64,000 bases of DNA from Bacteroidota bacterium (GTDB taxonomy: Bacteria > Bacteroidota > Bacteroidia > Chitinophagales > Chitinophagaceae). The DNA is taken from NCBI GenBank assembly GCA_016712665.1, contig JADJQP010000003.1, forward strand, positions 62,001 through 126,000, in the 5' to 3' direction. The notes under the pieces were generated by a model. The model made no database searches. It saw only the letters and a program-made list of their open reading frames with translations, and was not told where the DNA came from. This document shows, piece after piece, positions 29,686 through 39,283 of this stretch (its first letter is position 1; each line of letters begins with the position of its first letter). Made by a program: the position numbers and the translations under genes.

Positions 29686-31884
29686 ATGTCCCATCCGAAA
29701 CAAGCGAAAGCAGAAAACCAGCCAAAAAAGCGTCGAAATGAATGCACAGGCATCTCAGCCCATTACAGCAGAGAATCCCATTGTACAAAAGTCCTCTATT
29801 TTAGTCTCATAGCTATTTTTATTGCCATGACGGTTATGAGTTTCTCTTATGGGCTCAGCGGCGATGAGGTGGATATGAATGAATATGGGAAAACCATTTT
29901 GCAGTACTTTACCTCATTTGGAAATGATCAGTCTGTGTTCAGAACTCCCGAAGAACTCAATGCTGCAAAGGTTTACAATTACAACCGGGACGGAGTCATC
30001 CAATATTATGGCGGCCTATTTGATTTAATTTGCGCTGTAGTCAATACCGTTTCGCCTCTTGACGAATATACTACCAGACATATTCTAAATGCCTGGGCCG
30101 GATTTCTTGCTCTATTTTTTGCTGTAAAAATCTCTAGAAGAATCCTTGGAGATCAAGCCGCATTAATTACCCTTTGGTTGATGTTTTTATCGCCCTTCTT
30201 TTTAGGACATTCCATGAACAATCCGAAGGACATTCCATTTGCGGCCACTTACATTATGGCTATTTATTTCATTATGCAACTATTCGATCGATTGCCCAAG
30301 GCTTCTAAAAAAGATTATTTGTGGGCAATAATCAGCATTGGAGCTACCATCAATGTCAGGGTCGGCGGTATTTTGCTGATACCGTACTTGGTGGTTTTTG
30401 TAGGCATCCTTTTCATTATCAAAAAGTATTTTCAAAACCAAGAGGTATCGCTTTTTTCATATGCCAAACCAGTAATCATTACAGCTGTATTGGGTTATTT
30501 GGCAGGGAGTATCCTTTGGCCATATGCCCTCCAAAATCCATTCAGCAATCCGTTGACAGCACTGAGTGAAATGAGTAATTTTAAAGTGAATATTCGTCAA
30601 CTTTTTGAGGGAAGCAAAGTATTTTCTGGAGACTTGCCCATTAATTTTTTACCAACAAGTTTCATCATCACCAATTCCTTTGTGGTGCTGGCAGGCCTCG
30701 CATTGGGCATTGTATTTCTATGGAGTTTCCGAAAAGAAAAGAATGCGCCACAATTATATTTTGTTCTCTTTACCGCCCTCTTCCCGCTGGCGTATATTAT
30801 CTACTCCAAATCAAATGTATATCATGCTTGGCGACACGTATTATTCATTTTTCCCAGTATCATGGTGGTAGTGGCATTTGGTTGGCAAAGCCTCATTGGT
30901 TTTTTTGATAAAATGAAAATCAAATTGGCGGGTTTTGCCCTTCTTGGATTTTTAACCCTGGAACCACTGTATTTTATTGCCTCTACCTTCCCCAATACCA
31001 TCACCTATCACAATCAAATTGTTGGTGGACCTAAAGGTGCCTATGGCAAATTTGAAATGGATTATTACTACAATAGTTTAAAGCAATGCGCTGATTGGTT
31101 TAAGAAAAATGAACTCGTTAAATATAAAAAAACCGATACCATTGTGGTACTGAGTAATGCAGCACATTTATTGACCAAGTACTTTCCACAACCCGAAAAT
31201 GTAGTTATAGACTATATTCGTTATCCTGAACGAAATACCAAAAAATGGGACTATGCTATTTTTCATATCGCCCTCATTCCCGGTGAGGATATTAAAAATA
31301 ATAGTTGGCTGCCATCGTCCACCCTATTTAAAGCTGCAGTGCAAGGAAAAACCTTAAGCGCTGTGATAAAACGTCCTTCCTTCGACGACTTGAAGGGATA
31401 TGACTATCTGCAAAAAAATCAGGTGGACAGTGCCCTGTATTGTTTCCAAAATTACCTTTTGAAAGACAGCAGCAACACCGGCATATTGAATATGATGAGC
31501 AATATTTATATGCAAACCAACCGCCCTGCCGAAGCAGAGCGATATATCACAAAATCCTATGCCGTTGACTCCAGCAATATGGAAACCAAACAAATGCAAG
31601 GTATGATGCGCTTGCAAAAGGGAGATTTTGCCGGTGCTCAAATTTTATTCACGCAGATATTAAATGAAAACCCACAATATGCAAAAGGATACTTTTATTT
31701 AGCTATCGCGCAAATGAATTTAGGAAATCTAAACCAGGCGATGAACAATTTTAATACCGCCTCTCAAGACGAAAGCATCCGAGCGAATTGCTACAAGTAT
31801 ATGGGCGATATTTATGCCAAAAATGGCGATATGCAACAAGCCAATAAATTTTACCAAATGGCCGGAGTACCCATGACCAATTAA
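29686..31884 (+). CDS. Membrane glycosyltransferase (GT39/PMT-like) with C-terminal TPRs
   Basis: A 732-aa inner-membrane protein. About ten membrane segments (residues 35-430) follow the GT-C layout, with the acidic loop SGDEVDMNEYG after the first segment, where the catalytic Asp normally sits. A soluble domain follows, then three to four TPR units at the C terminus (AERYITKSYAVDSSNMETKQ, AKGYFYLAIAQMNLGNLNQA). GT-C enzymes use polyprenyl-phosphate sugars on the periplasmic side. A different frame from the ATG at 29672 also reads sensibly for about 45 codons, so the N terminus may hide an indel near 29805. Confidence 0.82.
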   Translation: MSHPKQAKAENQPKKRRNECTGISAHYSRESHCTKVLYFSLIAIFIAMTVMSFSYGLSGDEVDMNEYGKTILQYFTSFGNDQSVFRTPEELNAAKVYNYNRDGVIQYYGGLFDLICAVVNTVSPLDEYTTRHILNAWAGFLALFFAVKISRRILGDQAALITLWLMFLSPFFLGHSMNNPKDIPFAATYIMAIYFIMQLFDRLPKASKKDYLWAIISIGATINVRVGGILLIPYLVVFVGILFIIKKYFQNQEVSLFSYAKPVIITAVLGYLAGSILWPYALQNPFSNPLTALSEMSNFKVNIRQLFEGSKVFSGDLPINFLPTSFIITNSFVVLAGLALGIVFLWSFRKEKNAPQLYFVLFTALFPLAYIIYSKSNVYHAWRHVLFIFPSIMVVVAFGWQSLIGFFDKMKIKLAGFALLGFLTLEPLYFIASTFPNTITYHNQIVGGPKGAYGKFEMDYYYNSLKQCADWFKKNELVKYKKTDTIVVLSNAAHLLTKYFPQPENVVIDYIRYPERNTKKWDYAIFHIALIPGEDIKNNSWLPSSTLFKAAVQGKTLSAVIKRPSFDDLKGYDYLQKNQVDSALYCFQNYLLKDSSNTGILNMMSNIYMQTNRPAEAERYITKSYAVDSSNMETKQMQGMMRLQKGDFAGAQILFTQILNENPQYAKGYFYLAIAQMNLGNLNQAMNNFNTASQDESIRANCYKYMGDIYAKNGDMQQANKFYQMAGVPMTN

Positions 31885-31907
31885 AAAGAATCCTTAATAC
31901 GAAAAGA

Positions 31908-32483
31908 ATGAACGACAAAATAAAGACCATCATCGCAGCGTCCATCAGCACCAAACAAGAGATACTGACTAATAATTCCTTGATTACCCTAATTGACGAA
32001 TGCAGCAATATCATCACCCAGGCTTTTAAAAATGGCAATAAGGTTTTGTTTTGTGGAAATGGTGGCAGCGCAGCCGATGCACAGCATTTGGCGGCTGAGT
32101 TTAGTGGTCGCTTTTATACAGACCGCGAGGCCCTTCCTGCTGAAGCCCTACATTGCAATACTTCCTATATTACTGCTGTAGCCAACGATTATAGCTATGA
32201 CGTAATTTATAGTCGCATGATCAATGGCATTGGCAAACCGGGCGATATACTGATTGGCTTATCAACTAGTGGCAACTCAAAAAATATAGTAGAAGCCTTT
32301 AAGACGGCCAAAACAAAAAGTATGATTACTATTGGGCTTACCGGCGAAAGCGGTGGCACCATGAAACATATCAGCGATTACCTGCTGAATGTTCCCAGTA
32401 ATGATACCCCTCGAATTCAGGAATCGCATATTATGATTGGACATATCATTTGTCAGCTGGTAGAAGAAAAATATTTTGGATAA
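31908..32483 (+). CDS. gmhA: Sedoheptulose 7-phosphate isomerase
   Basis: A 191-aa SIS-domain isomerase that makes D-glycero-D-manno-heptose 7-phosphate, the first step of heptose synthesis. It shows VLFCGNGGSAADAQHLAAEFSGR, the GLSTSGNSKNIV phosphate loop and RIQESHIMIGHIICQLVE with the catalytic Glu/His. It overlaps the next gene by one base (TAATG), so translational coupling with hddC is likely. Confidence 0.94.
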   Translation: MNDKIKTIIAASISTKQEILTNNSLITLIDECSNIITQAFKNGNKVLFCGNGGSAADAQHLAAEFSGRFYTDREALPAEALHCNTSYITAVANDYSYDVIYSRMINGIGKPGDILIGLSTSGNSKNIVEAFKTAKTKSMITIGLTGESGGTMKHISDYLLNVPSNDTPRIQESHIMIGHIICQLVEEKYFG

Positions 32484-33193
32484 TGCATAAAGATTGTATC
32501 ATATTGGCCGGTGGGCTTGGCACTCGCTTACAAAGTGTGGTAAACGATAGACCCAAATGCATGGCAGATATTAATGGAAAGCCTTTTCTTTACTATGTAT
32601 GTCAACATTTGATGAAATTTCATTTTTGCAAAATTGTGTTTTCGGTCGGTTATCAAAAAGACATGATTATCGATTATGTAACTTCCCATCGTGACGAATT
32701 TCGATTTGCCTTTGACTTTGCCGAAGAAAATGAACCACTTGGCACCGGAGGCGCTATTTTAAATGCAATGCCCTATTCCGATACCGAAGATTTTTTTGTA
32801 ATCAATGGAGATACATTCTTCGATATCAATCTCGATCAAATGGTACAAGCCCAACAAGAAAAAATGGCTGACTGTACCATCGCCCTAAAAAAAATGGAAA
32901 AAGCAGATCGATATGGAATTGTACACATGAACGATGAGCAGTTTATTACCGGTTTTGAAGAAAAGAAAGAAGGCTCGTCGGGATATATCAATGGAGGCGT
33001 ATATTGCTTGTTTCGAAATTCATTTCTGAATATCCCCTTCCCCCAAAAGTTTTCCTTTGAAAAAGACTATCTCGAAAAATATATTAACGAAAGAGATATG
33101 CTTGGGTTTGTACAAGACAAATATTTTATTGATATTGGCATTCGGAAGATTATCAAAAGCTCAAATGGATTTGCCCAATTTTTTGATGTATAA
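32483..33193 (+). CDS. hddC: Heptose 1-phosphate guanylyltransferase-like nucleotidyltransferase
   Basis: A 236-aa nucleotidyltransferase. It shows LAGGLGTRLQSVVNDRPKCM (the nucleotide-binding loop and the PK lysine), GTGGAILNAM, and FVINGDTFFDI with the metal-binding Asp. The pairing with gmhA in an overlapping TAATG arrangement suggests the GDP-D-glycero-alpha-D-manno-heptose route (HddC). The kinase HddA and phosphatase GmhB are not nearby. A generic sugar-1-phosphate guanylyl- or thymidylyltransferase is the alternative. The ATG at 32483 is chosen because it yields the normal short N terminus. Confidence 0.78.
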   Translation: MHKDCIILAGGLGTRLQSVVNDRPKCMADINGKPFLYYVCQHLMKFHFCKIVFSVGYQKDMIIDYVTSHRDEFRFAFDFAEENEPLGTGGAILNAMPYSDTEDFFVINGDTFFDINLDQMVQAQQEKMADCTIALKKMEKADRYGIVHMNDEQFITGFEEKKEGSSGYINGGVYCLFRNSFLNIPFPQKFSFEKDYLEKYINERDMLGFVQDKYFIDIGIRKIIKSSNGFAQFFDV

Positions 33194-33201
33194 ATGTTCG
33201 A

Positions 33202-35547
33202 ATGAATAATAGTCATTGCTTGCTTAAGACCATTCTCCTTTTGGGTTTTGCTATCCTTTTAAAAAAATCGGCACAGGCACAAAACCATTTACCTTGTTTG
33301 CAACAAAGTGAATACCGTTCTGATTGGAAATATGTGGGCCCTTTTAATGAATATGACAAAACAGAAAATCAACATTTTGGGTGCAATCAGTGCTATTTCA
33401 GTAAATCCTATGGACCCCATGGAAATTTTTGTGGGAGCCAATAGCGCCGGATTGTTTCATACCAGCAATCGAGGATTGAGCTGGAATGCCTCACCGACCA
33501 GCATCGGTATCCTGTTATTGGGGTAAATGATATTTGGATAGATTATACCAAAAAACCGTATACCATTCTCATCAGCACCGGCACCAAAACAGTCTGTGAT
33601 ATCGCACAGTTTGCCATGCTTTTATCTAAAGATGGTGGCCGCACCTGGACCAATCACTATAAAGAAGATTCCACCTTTTCACTGTCACAAGTACCTTCAG
33701 TGATTTCAAGAAAGGATTTTGAAATTACCTCACTCGAAATCAACAACAAGGGCGATGCCTTGTACTTTACCACACATGCTTCCTATGATGTAAATCCATC
33801 AGGAGACTCGGTGCTGTTGCAATGTGATTTTATTGCAGTTGAAAATTGTGCTGACAAAAAAGAAAATATTCGATATACCAGATTAACCAACCTATTAACT
33901 GATACCTATTCACCCAAATCAAATAAAAAGACCTTTGCTCTAAAAATTACCCGAAAAAACCAAACAGATGATATCTTGTATATAGACAGGACCTACCTTG
34001 AAAACTATGAACATAGCCTGTATGTTTTTGATATGCAACAGCAAAAGTGCCTTTCCTACTGGTCGCCTAATAATAACTATCTTCCCGAAGATATTTTTTG
34101 GCGGGCCGGCTTGAAAGTAAACCCCAATAACCCAAAATATATGTATATGGCCGGTAATGTGTTGTATAAATCTACCGATAGTGGCAAAACCTTTGTAGCC
34201 TTGTACCCTTATAGTTTTGGCGAAAACAATACTCCCCATGCGGATATAAGATGTTATTCCATCACAAAGTATTCAGATGATGGCGAAAGCGACTATATTT
34301 ATTTAGGAACAGATGGCGGGCTTTCATTTTCAAATAACGGCGGCAAAAGTTTTGTCAATTTAAACGGTGAGTCCTTGCCCATTACACAGTTTTATGGCAT
34401 GGGTGTTTCACCATTCACAGGAAGTATAAGTGCCGGTTCGCAAGACAATTCAATTATGAGTTTTGTACCCAAAGAAAAAAAATGGGTTGTAGCCATTCGA
34501 GGTGATGGATATGATGTGGAATATGATAGACTCAAACCCAATATAGCGTACGGACAATATAATTCTCGCGCCATGATGATGACGAAAAACGATGTAGCTC
34601 CATTTAATATGGGTTTATACATTGAACCAAAAGAAAGAGCCAGCAACAAAAAAACATTGGCCTGCGACAAAAAGGGTACCCTCTACTTTGCCGAAGATCA
34701 ATTTAATATTTTAGCAAAAAATGAAAAAACCTGGGTTCGAACCTCCTTTGATCAACCCCATGAAACACTTGCCTTTGCAGTAAGTGAAAGCGACAACAAC
34801 ATCATCTATTTGTCAAAATTTTGGCATAACCTGTTCAAATCAACGGATGGCGGTAAATCATTCAATAATATTTCAGAAAAGGTACGCATTAATGGTGGAT
34901 TACGAAGCAATACCCGTATCCATGCCATTTGCGTGTCCCCCACCAATGCCGACAAGGTTTGGATCAGTTTGGGCTATCTGGGCGACTACAAAAATCCTTG
35001 CAATCAAACCGAGCGAGTGCTTTATTCAGAAGATGGTGGCGAACATTGGACAGACTACTCCGAAGGGTTGCCCGTATATAATATTTCAGATCTGGTGTAC
35101 TTAGATGGCAGTAAGGACGCGCTCTTTGCAGCCAGTATTGAGGGCGTTTTTTTTAGAGAAAATGCAGAAAGTTCTTGGAAATTATTCTCAAAAAATCTAC
35201 CTAAGTGCGTCATTCCCGAAATGCAGATTAGTTATTGTCGTGGAAAGCTGATAGCAGGTACCTATGGGCGAGGCCTTTGGGAAACCGATTTACCAAACAT
35301 TTCATATAGTGAGGCCTTACAAATTACCAAGAGCACCACATGGGAAGTAGCGGCCGACGAAGCGTTGTATTTCACCACAGATGTGCTACTACATAAAAGA
35401 GCCAAACTGTATATCAATTCACCGGTACATATGGCAAAAAACAAAACTCTCTGGGTTAGAAATCCCAACCAAATAATACTAGGCAAAAACGGAAAATTAT
35501 GCAACGATTGCGGAGAGGCCTGGAATGGAATTCGGGTAAGGAAATAA
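33202..35547 (+). CDS. Secreted BNR/sortilin-type beta-propeller protein, frameshifted twice
   Basis: An exported protein of about 781 aa (signal peptide residues 1-26). Repeated BNR/Asp-box motifs such as SKDGGRTWTN, STDSGKTFVAL, SNNGGKSFVNL, STDGGKSFNNI and SEDGGEHWTD mark a Vps10/sortilin-like or YVTN-type propeller. The C terminus has strands of an adhesin-like beta domain (LYINSPVHMAKNKTLWVRN). Two shifts cancel each other: an extra base near 33360-33378 joins EYDKTE to INILGAISAIS, and a missing base near 33488-33498 joins RGLSWN to TDQHRYPVIGVND. It may be a T9SS substrate, but no typical sorting domain is present. Confidence 0.8.
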
Positions 35548-35559
35548 GGTCTTTTTTAA

Positions 35560-35892
35560 TTAATGCTTGTCACCCTTCATCGCATTGCACCGATTGCACA
35601 TTGGTTGCAAATTTTCAATCAGATTTGACCCTCCCTTACTTTTTGGAATAATATGATCGATGGTCATTAATTCAAAATCGGCCGTATATAAATCCACATG
35701 CACACCGCCACTTGTATTGGCTGCTTTTATTAGATATACGCCTTCCTTTTCACATTCTGGCTGCATACATTTTTTGCCATGATGATGAAACACCCGAAGT
35801 CGCTTATGCGTTTTGTATTTGGTATCCAACAACTCCATATTGAGCAACTCTAAAAACCTATAATTATGTCCTATTTTTTCAGGGATTTGCAT
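35560..35892 (-). CDS. HNH endonuclease
   Basis: A 110-aa protein with a complete HNH core: a first zinc Cys pair (KCMQPECEKEG), then the DHIIPKSKGGSNLIENLQPMC segment carrying the catalytic His, and the second pair in CNRCNAMKG. It is a small stand-alone HNH nuclease; whether it serves in defence, homing or repair is unknown. It is convergent with the propeller gene and divergent from clpX, whose promoter it closely faces. Confidence 0.88.
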   Translation of the reverse strand: MQIPEKIGHNYRFLELLNMELLDTKYKTHKRLRVFHHHGKKCMQPECEKEGVYLIKAANTSGGVHVDLYTADFELMTIDHIIPKSKGGSNLIENLQPMCNRCNAMKGDKH

Positions 35893-35934
35893 TATAATTA
35901 GCTTCTTACTGACAAAGATGACAAGAAAAATCTT

Positions 35935-35942
35935 TATTTTTG
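35935..35942 (+). promoter_or_regulatory. -7 promoter element TATTTTTG next to the clpX start
   Basis: A TAnnTTTG match ending 4 nt before the clpX ATG. If used, the transcript would begin at or very near the start codon (leaderless). On the other strand CATCTTTG at 35914-35921 may serve the divergent HNH gene. Confidence 0.5.
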
Positions 35943-35946
35943 TAAA

Positions 35947-37209
35947 ATGTCAAAAGAAAAAAATCTACAATGCTCCTTCTGCTTGAAGAATAATGCTGAG
36001 GTGCTGATGATAGTTAGTGGGGCCAAAGCCAATATTTGTGATGAGTGCATCCATAATGCCGGTAAAATTATTGAACAGGAACTAGGCCTTTCAGAAAATG
36101 AAAGTGAAAACAAAAACAAATCCAAATCTTCTAAAAATACAGCTAAGGCTTTTACGCATAAACCGGTAGATATCAAAAATTACCTCGATCAGTATGTGAT
36201 TGGGCAAGAGGATGCCAAGAAAGTATTGAGCGTGGCTATCTATAATCATTACAAACGACTCAGTCAGAAAATTAAAGATGATGTAGAAATTGAAAAGTCT
36301 AATATCATCATGGTGGGCGAAACAGGCACCGGCAAAACCTTATTAGCCAAAACCATTGCAAAATTGCTGAATGTCCCTTTTGCCATTGCCGATGCTACTG
36401 TGTTTACCGAAGCCGGCTATGTAGGTGAGGATGTGGAAAGTATTTTATCTCGATTGTTACAAGCTGCTGATTATGATGTGGAGCAGGCTCAGAAAGGAAT
36501 TGTATTTATAGATGAGATTGACAAAGTGGGTCGAAAAAGTGATAATCCATCTATCACCCGCGATGTAAGCGGCGAAGGGGTGCAACAAGCCCTGCTGAAA
36601 TTGCTGGAAGGTTCGGATGTATTGGTACCTCCTCAAGGTGGTCGAAAACATCCTGATCAAAAAATGATAAAAATTAACACACAAAATATCTTGTTTATTT
36701 GTGGAGGTGCCTTTGAAGGGATCGACAAAATTATTGCCCGAAGGGTGCAATCAGGTTCCATTGGATTTAAAAACCCATCTGAGCAAACGCAATTAGAAAA
36801 GGACAACTTGATTCAATATATAAATGCCTTGGATTTACGAAATTTCGGTTTGATACCGGAGCTCTTAGGCCGCCTACCTGTAGTTACCTATCTCAAGTCG
36901 CTAGATGCTACTGCGCTTCGCAGAATACTTACGGAGCCCAAAAATGCACTTATCAAGCAGTACAAACACTTGTTTGAATATGAACATATCAACCTTATTA
37001 TTGAAGACGACGCCTTAGACTATATAGTAGCCAAAGCAATTGAATTTAAATTGGGTGGACGTGGTTTACGCTCCATTTGCGAATTGGTAATGAATGATGC
37101 GATGTACGAATTACCGAGTGCCACGCAAAAGGGTGACTTTGTAGTTAGCAAGGAGTACGCCCAAGAAAAAATTGAAAAATCTAAATTTTCTTATTTGAAG
37201 GTGGCGTAA
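35947..37209 (+). CDS. clpX: ATP-dependent Clp protease ATPase subunit ClpX
   Basis: A 420-aa AAA+ unfoldase. It shows the N-terminal C4 zinc finger (Cys9, Cys12, Cys31, Cys34), Walker A GETGTGKT, the substrate loop AGYVGEDVES, Walker B IVFIDEIDK, and sensor 2 in LGGRGLRSI. The ClpP-contact IGF-type loop reads SGSIGFKN. It unfolds tagged proteins for ClpP. Unusually, no clpP lies upstream; the neighbours are an HNH gene and a thioredoxin-like gene. Confidence 0.97.
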   Translation: MSKEKNLQCSFCLKNNAEVLMIVSGAKANICDECIHNAGKIIEQELGLSENESENKNKSKSSKNTAKAFTHKPVDIKNYLDQYVIGQEDAKKVLSVAIYNHYKRLSQKIKDDVEIEKSNIIMVGETGTGKTLLAKTIAKLLNVPFAIADATVFTEAGYVGEDVESILSRLLQAADYDVEQAQKGIVFIDEIDKVGRKSDNPSITRDVSGEGVQQALLKLLEGSDVLVPPQGGRKHPDQKMIKINTQNILFICGGAFEGIDKIIARRVQSGSIGFKNPSEQTQLEKDNLIQYINALDLRNFGLIPELLGRLPVVTYLKSLDATALRRILTEPKNALIKQYKHLFEYEHINLIIEDDALDYIVAKAIEFKLGGRGLRSICELVMNDAMYELPSATQKGDFVVSKEYAQEKIEKSKFSYLKVA

Positions 37210-37252
37210 ATGGTAGCTTTCGTGATAAAGTAATTTGACCAAGACATTATAT

Positions 37253-37777
37253 CTATTTCCAGGTCGCTTTAAACCCATTCTTATATTTTTCAAATGGAGT
37301 GGTTTTGTGCTTGTTTTCTGCAATATACTTTGCAATGAGTTCCATATTTGAAATCTCCATATACCCCGGTACCGGTTGCGGATTTACAAAACCCTCATCA
37401 AAAAATAAACTGGTCGGATAACTCAATTGTCCGCGCATCCACTCAATAGCCAGCGAATTGGTTTTGCTATTTTCCGCCGGACCATATTTTTTATCATTAA
37501 AGGTAACCACATCTTTGCGCTCCGCATTAAAATGAATACAATAGTAATTGGCATTCATATACTCAATAACATCTTTATTGGTAAAGGTTTTTTTATCCAT
37601 CACCTTACACCAATGACACCAGTCGGTATATATATCTACATATACTTTTCTAGGCTCTGTCTTCATTTTCTCTTGCACCTCTTCAACAGTCATCCAGTTG
37701 ATTTTTGCAGACTTCGTTTGGGCGCTCGCAGTAAGGCTAATAACAAGCAGCAGTAATATATTTATCGTGTATTTCAT
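37253..37777 (-). CDS. Exported thioredoxin-like protein with CHWC motif
   Basis: A 174-aa protein with a signal peptide (residues 1-19) and a thioredoxin fold. The redox motif is CHWC (Cys54, Cys57, in YTDWCHWCKVMDKKTF), and the cis-Pro strand is near YPTSLFF. It resembles the DUF255/thioredoxin-like group of Bacteroidota periplasmic oxidoreductases. No partner is adjacent. Confidence 0.85.
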   Translation of the reverse strand: MKYTINILLLLVISLTASAQTKSAKINWMTVEEVQEKMKTEPRKVYVDIYTDWCHWCKVMDKKTFTNKDVIEYMNANYYCIHFNAERKDVVTFNDKKYGPAENSKTNSLAIEWMRGQLSYPTSLFFDEGFVNPQPVPGYMEISNMELIAKYIAENKHKTTPFEKYKNGFKATWK

Positions 37778-37861
37778 TTAATGATGCATTTAAGTAGGCT
37801 TCGTAGTGTAATTTTGCTTGGTACGAAATTGAATGTGCAATAATAGTTTAATATTTTAAAA

Positions 37862-38413
37862 ATGAAAAAAATTGCGATTGGTATTACCGGTGCTTCAGGA
37901 GCCATTTATGCTAAAGTTTTGTTAGACAAATTACAGACGCTTCCCGAAATAGAAGTGGCGCTGGTAATGAGCCAAAATGCCAAAGAGGTGTGGAAATACG
38001 AATTGGGTAATCAAGACTATAGGCAACTGCCCTTAAAAGTGTATGATATCATGGATTATTTTGCCCCTTTTGCCAGCGGCAGTAGCAGTTATGAGGCCTT
38101 TGTGATTTGTCCCTGCAGTATGGGTACCTTGGGCCGAATTGCCAATGGAATCAGCGACAACCTCATTAGCAGAGCTGCTGACGTGATGCTAAAAGAACGA
38201 CGAAAACTAATATGCGTGGTAAGAGACACACCCTATAATTTGGTTCATATAGAAAATATGAAACGAGCCACAGAGGCAGGCGCCATTATCTGCCCGGCCT
38301 CACCCTCCTTCTACAGCCTTCCCAAAACGTTTGAGGAATTGGCTGCCACGGTCGTTGATCGGGTTATCAGCCTGCTGGGTATCGATATTCAAACCTTTAG
38401 ATGGAGTGAATAA
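37862..38413 (+). CDS. ubiX: Flavin prenyltransferase UbiX
   Basis: A 183-aa flavoprotein that prenylates FMN to make the cofactor of UbiD-type decarboxylases. It shows IGITGASGAIYAKVLL, the FMN-site FVICPCSMGTLGRIANGISDNLISRAADV and the LICVVRDTPYNLVHIENM motif. A TAATTTTG box at 37809-37816 may be its promoter. Confidence 0.94.
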   Translation: MKKIAIGITGASGAIYAKVLLDKLQTLPEIEVALVMSQNAKEVWKYELGNQDYRQLPLKVYDIMDYFAPFASGSSSYEAFVICPCSMGTLGRIANGISDNLISRAADVMLKERRKLICVVRDTPYNLVHIENMKRATEAGAIICPASPSFYSLPKTFEELAATVVDRVISLLGIDIQTFRWSE

Positions 38414-38510
38414 GCATCGTTTTGGATAGAAAGAAGGCTGATTGGATGACATTTTTCTATATTTTCTTAAAAATCTAACAATAATTTTACCTATTAATAA
38501 AAATAAATAC

Positions 38511-38518
38511 TACTTTTG
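38511..38518 (+). promoter_or_regulatory. -7 promoter element TACTTTTG of rplS
   Basis: An exact TAnnTTTG match 23 nt before the rplS ATG, in a very AT-rich context typical of a strong ribosomal-protein promoter. Confidence 0.65.
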
Positions 38519-38541
38519 CGTTCCCAAAAAACAGGACTGCC

Positions 38542-38895
38542 ATGCAAGACGCTTTAAAATTTGTTCATACACAACTTAATACCGCTAAAGAAATGCCTTC
38601 TTTTAAGGCGGGTGATAATATTTCAGTGAATTATAAAATTGTAGAAGGAAACAAGGAAAGAATACAGCCTTTTAAGGGCATTTGTATCAAACGTCAAGGC
38701 AATGGAACGGCGCAAACCTTTACCGTTCGAAAAATGAGCGATAACACAGGCGTTGAAAGAACCTTCCCTATCTATTCACCCAATATTGAAAGTATTGAAG
38801 TGCATAAAGTAGGTAAAGTACGTAGAGCCAAATTGTTCTATTTGAGAGAACGTCAAGGTAAATCAGCTCGTATTAAAGAGAAAAGAATGCGATAA
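38542..38895 (+). CDS. rplS: 50S ribosomal protein L19
   Basis: A 117-aa ribosomal protein L19, at the interface of the 50S and 30S subunits. It shows FKAGDNISVNYKIVEG, PFKGICIKRQGNG, FTVRKMSDNTGVERTFP and the C-terminal RRAKLFYLRERQGKSARIKE. It has its own promoter and terminator, so it is a monocistronic unit here. Confidence 0.97.
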   Translation: MQDALKFVHTQLNTAKEMPSFKAGDNISVNYKIVEGNKERIQPFKGICIKRQGNGTAQTFTVRKMSDNTGVERTFPIYSPNIESIEVHKVGKVRRAKLFYLRERQGKSARIKEKRMR

Positions 38896-38913
38896 TTCTT
38901 GCAAAATAATAAT

Positions 38914-38944
38914 AGAGCTATCATTTATGGTAGCTCTTTTTTTT
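38914..38944 (+). terminator. Rho-independent terminator of rplS
   Basis: A 9-bp stem (AGAGCTATC / GGTAGCTCT, one G-T pair) with loop ATTTAT, followed by a run of eight T. Confidence 0.9.
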
Positions 38945-38979
38945 GTCCTCTATATTTCATCGATTAAACTTTTTTCCTT

Positions 38980-39009
38980 TTGAATTCTGATATTTATTCT
39001 CTATATTTG
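38980..39009 (+). promoter_or_regulatory. Promoter TTG-N19-TATATTTG of tatA
   Basis: A TTG at 38980-38982 and TATATTTG at 39002-39009 with exactly 19 nt between them, 22 nt before the tatA ATG. Confidence 0.8.
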
Positions 39010-39031
39010 TCATAACTAATACTTGATTACA

Positions 39032-39238
39032 ATGAGCACATTACATATATTTTTGTTGGGTTTGCCGGGAGGTTCAGAATGGATTATTATTGCTTTAGCA
39101 GTACTGATACTTTTTGGAGGACGTAAGATTCCGGAATTTATGCGAGGCTTGGGCAAGGGAATGCGCGAGTTTAAAGATGCCAAAGACAATATTAAGTCTG
39201 AGCTCGAAGCAGGTATGAAAGAAAAGGATGCAAACTAA
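39032..39238 (+). CDS. tatA: Sec-independent (twin-arginine) translocase subunit TatA
   Basis: A 68-aa TatA/Hcf106-type protein: one N-terminal membrane helix (WIIIALAVLILF), the hinge GGRKIPEFMRGLGKGMREF, then a charged amphipathic tail. It forms the protein-conducting element for folded Tat substrates. The ATG at 39032 is chosen over an upstream TTG because of promoter spacing. No tatC is in the window. Confidence 0.92.
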   Translation: MSTLHIFLLGLPGGSEWIIIALAVLILFGGRKIPEFMRGLGKGMREFKDAKDNIKSELEAGMKEKDAN

Positions 39239-39283
39239 GTTTGTCATTTAATTTTTAACTAAAAAAATATTGGACGGGGGGAA

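Noticed and set aside
29672..29815. Alternative N-terminal frame of the GT39-type gene from ATG 29672
   Set aside because: It lies at or before the expected transcript start and needs an unproven shift; kept only as a note.
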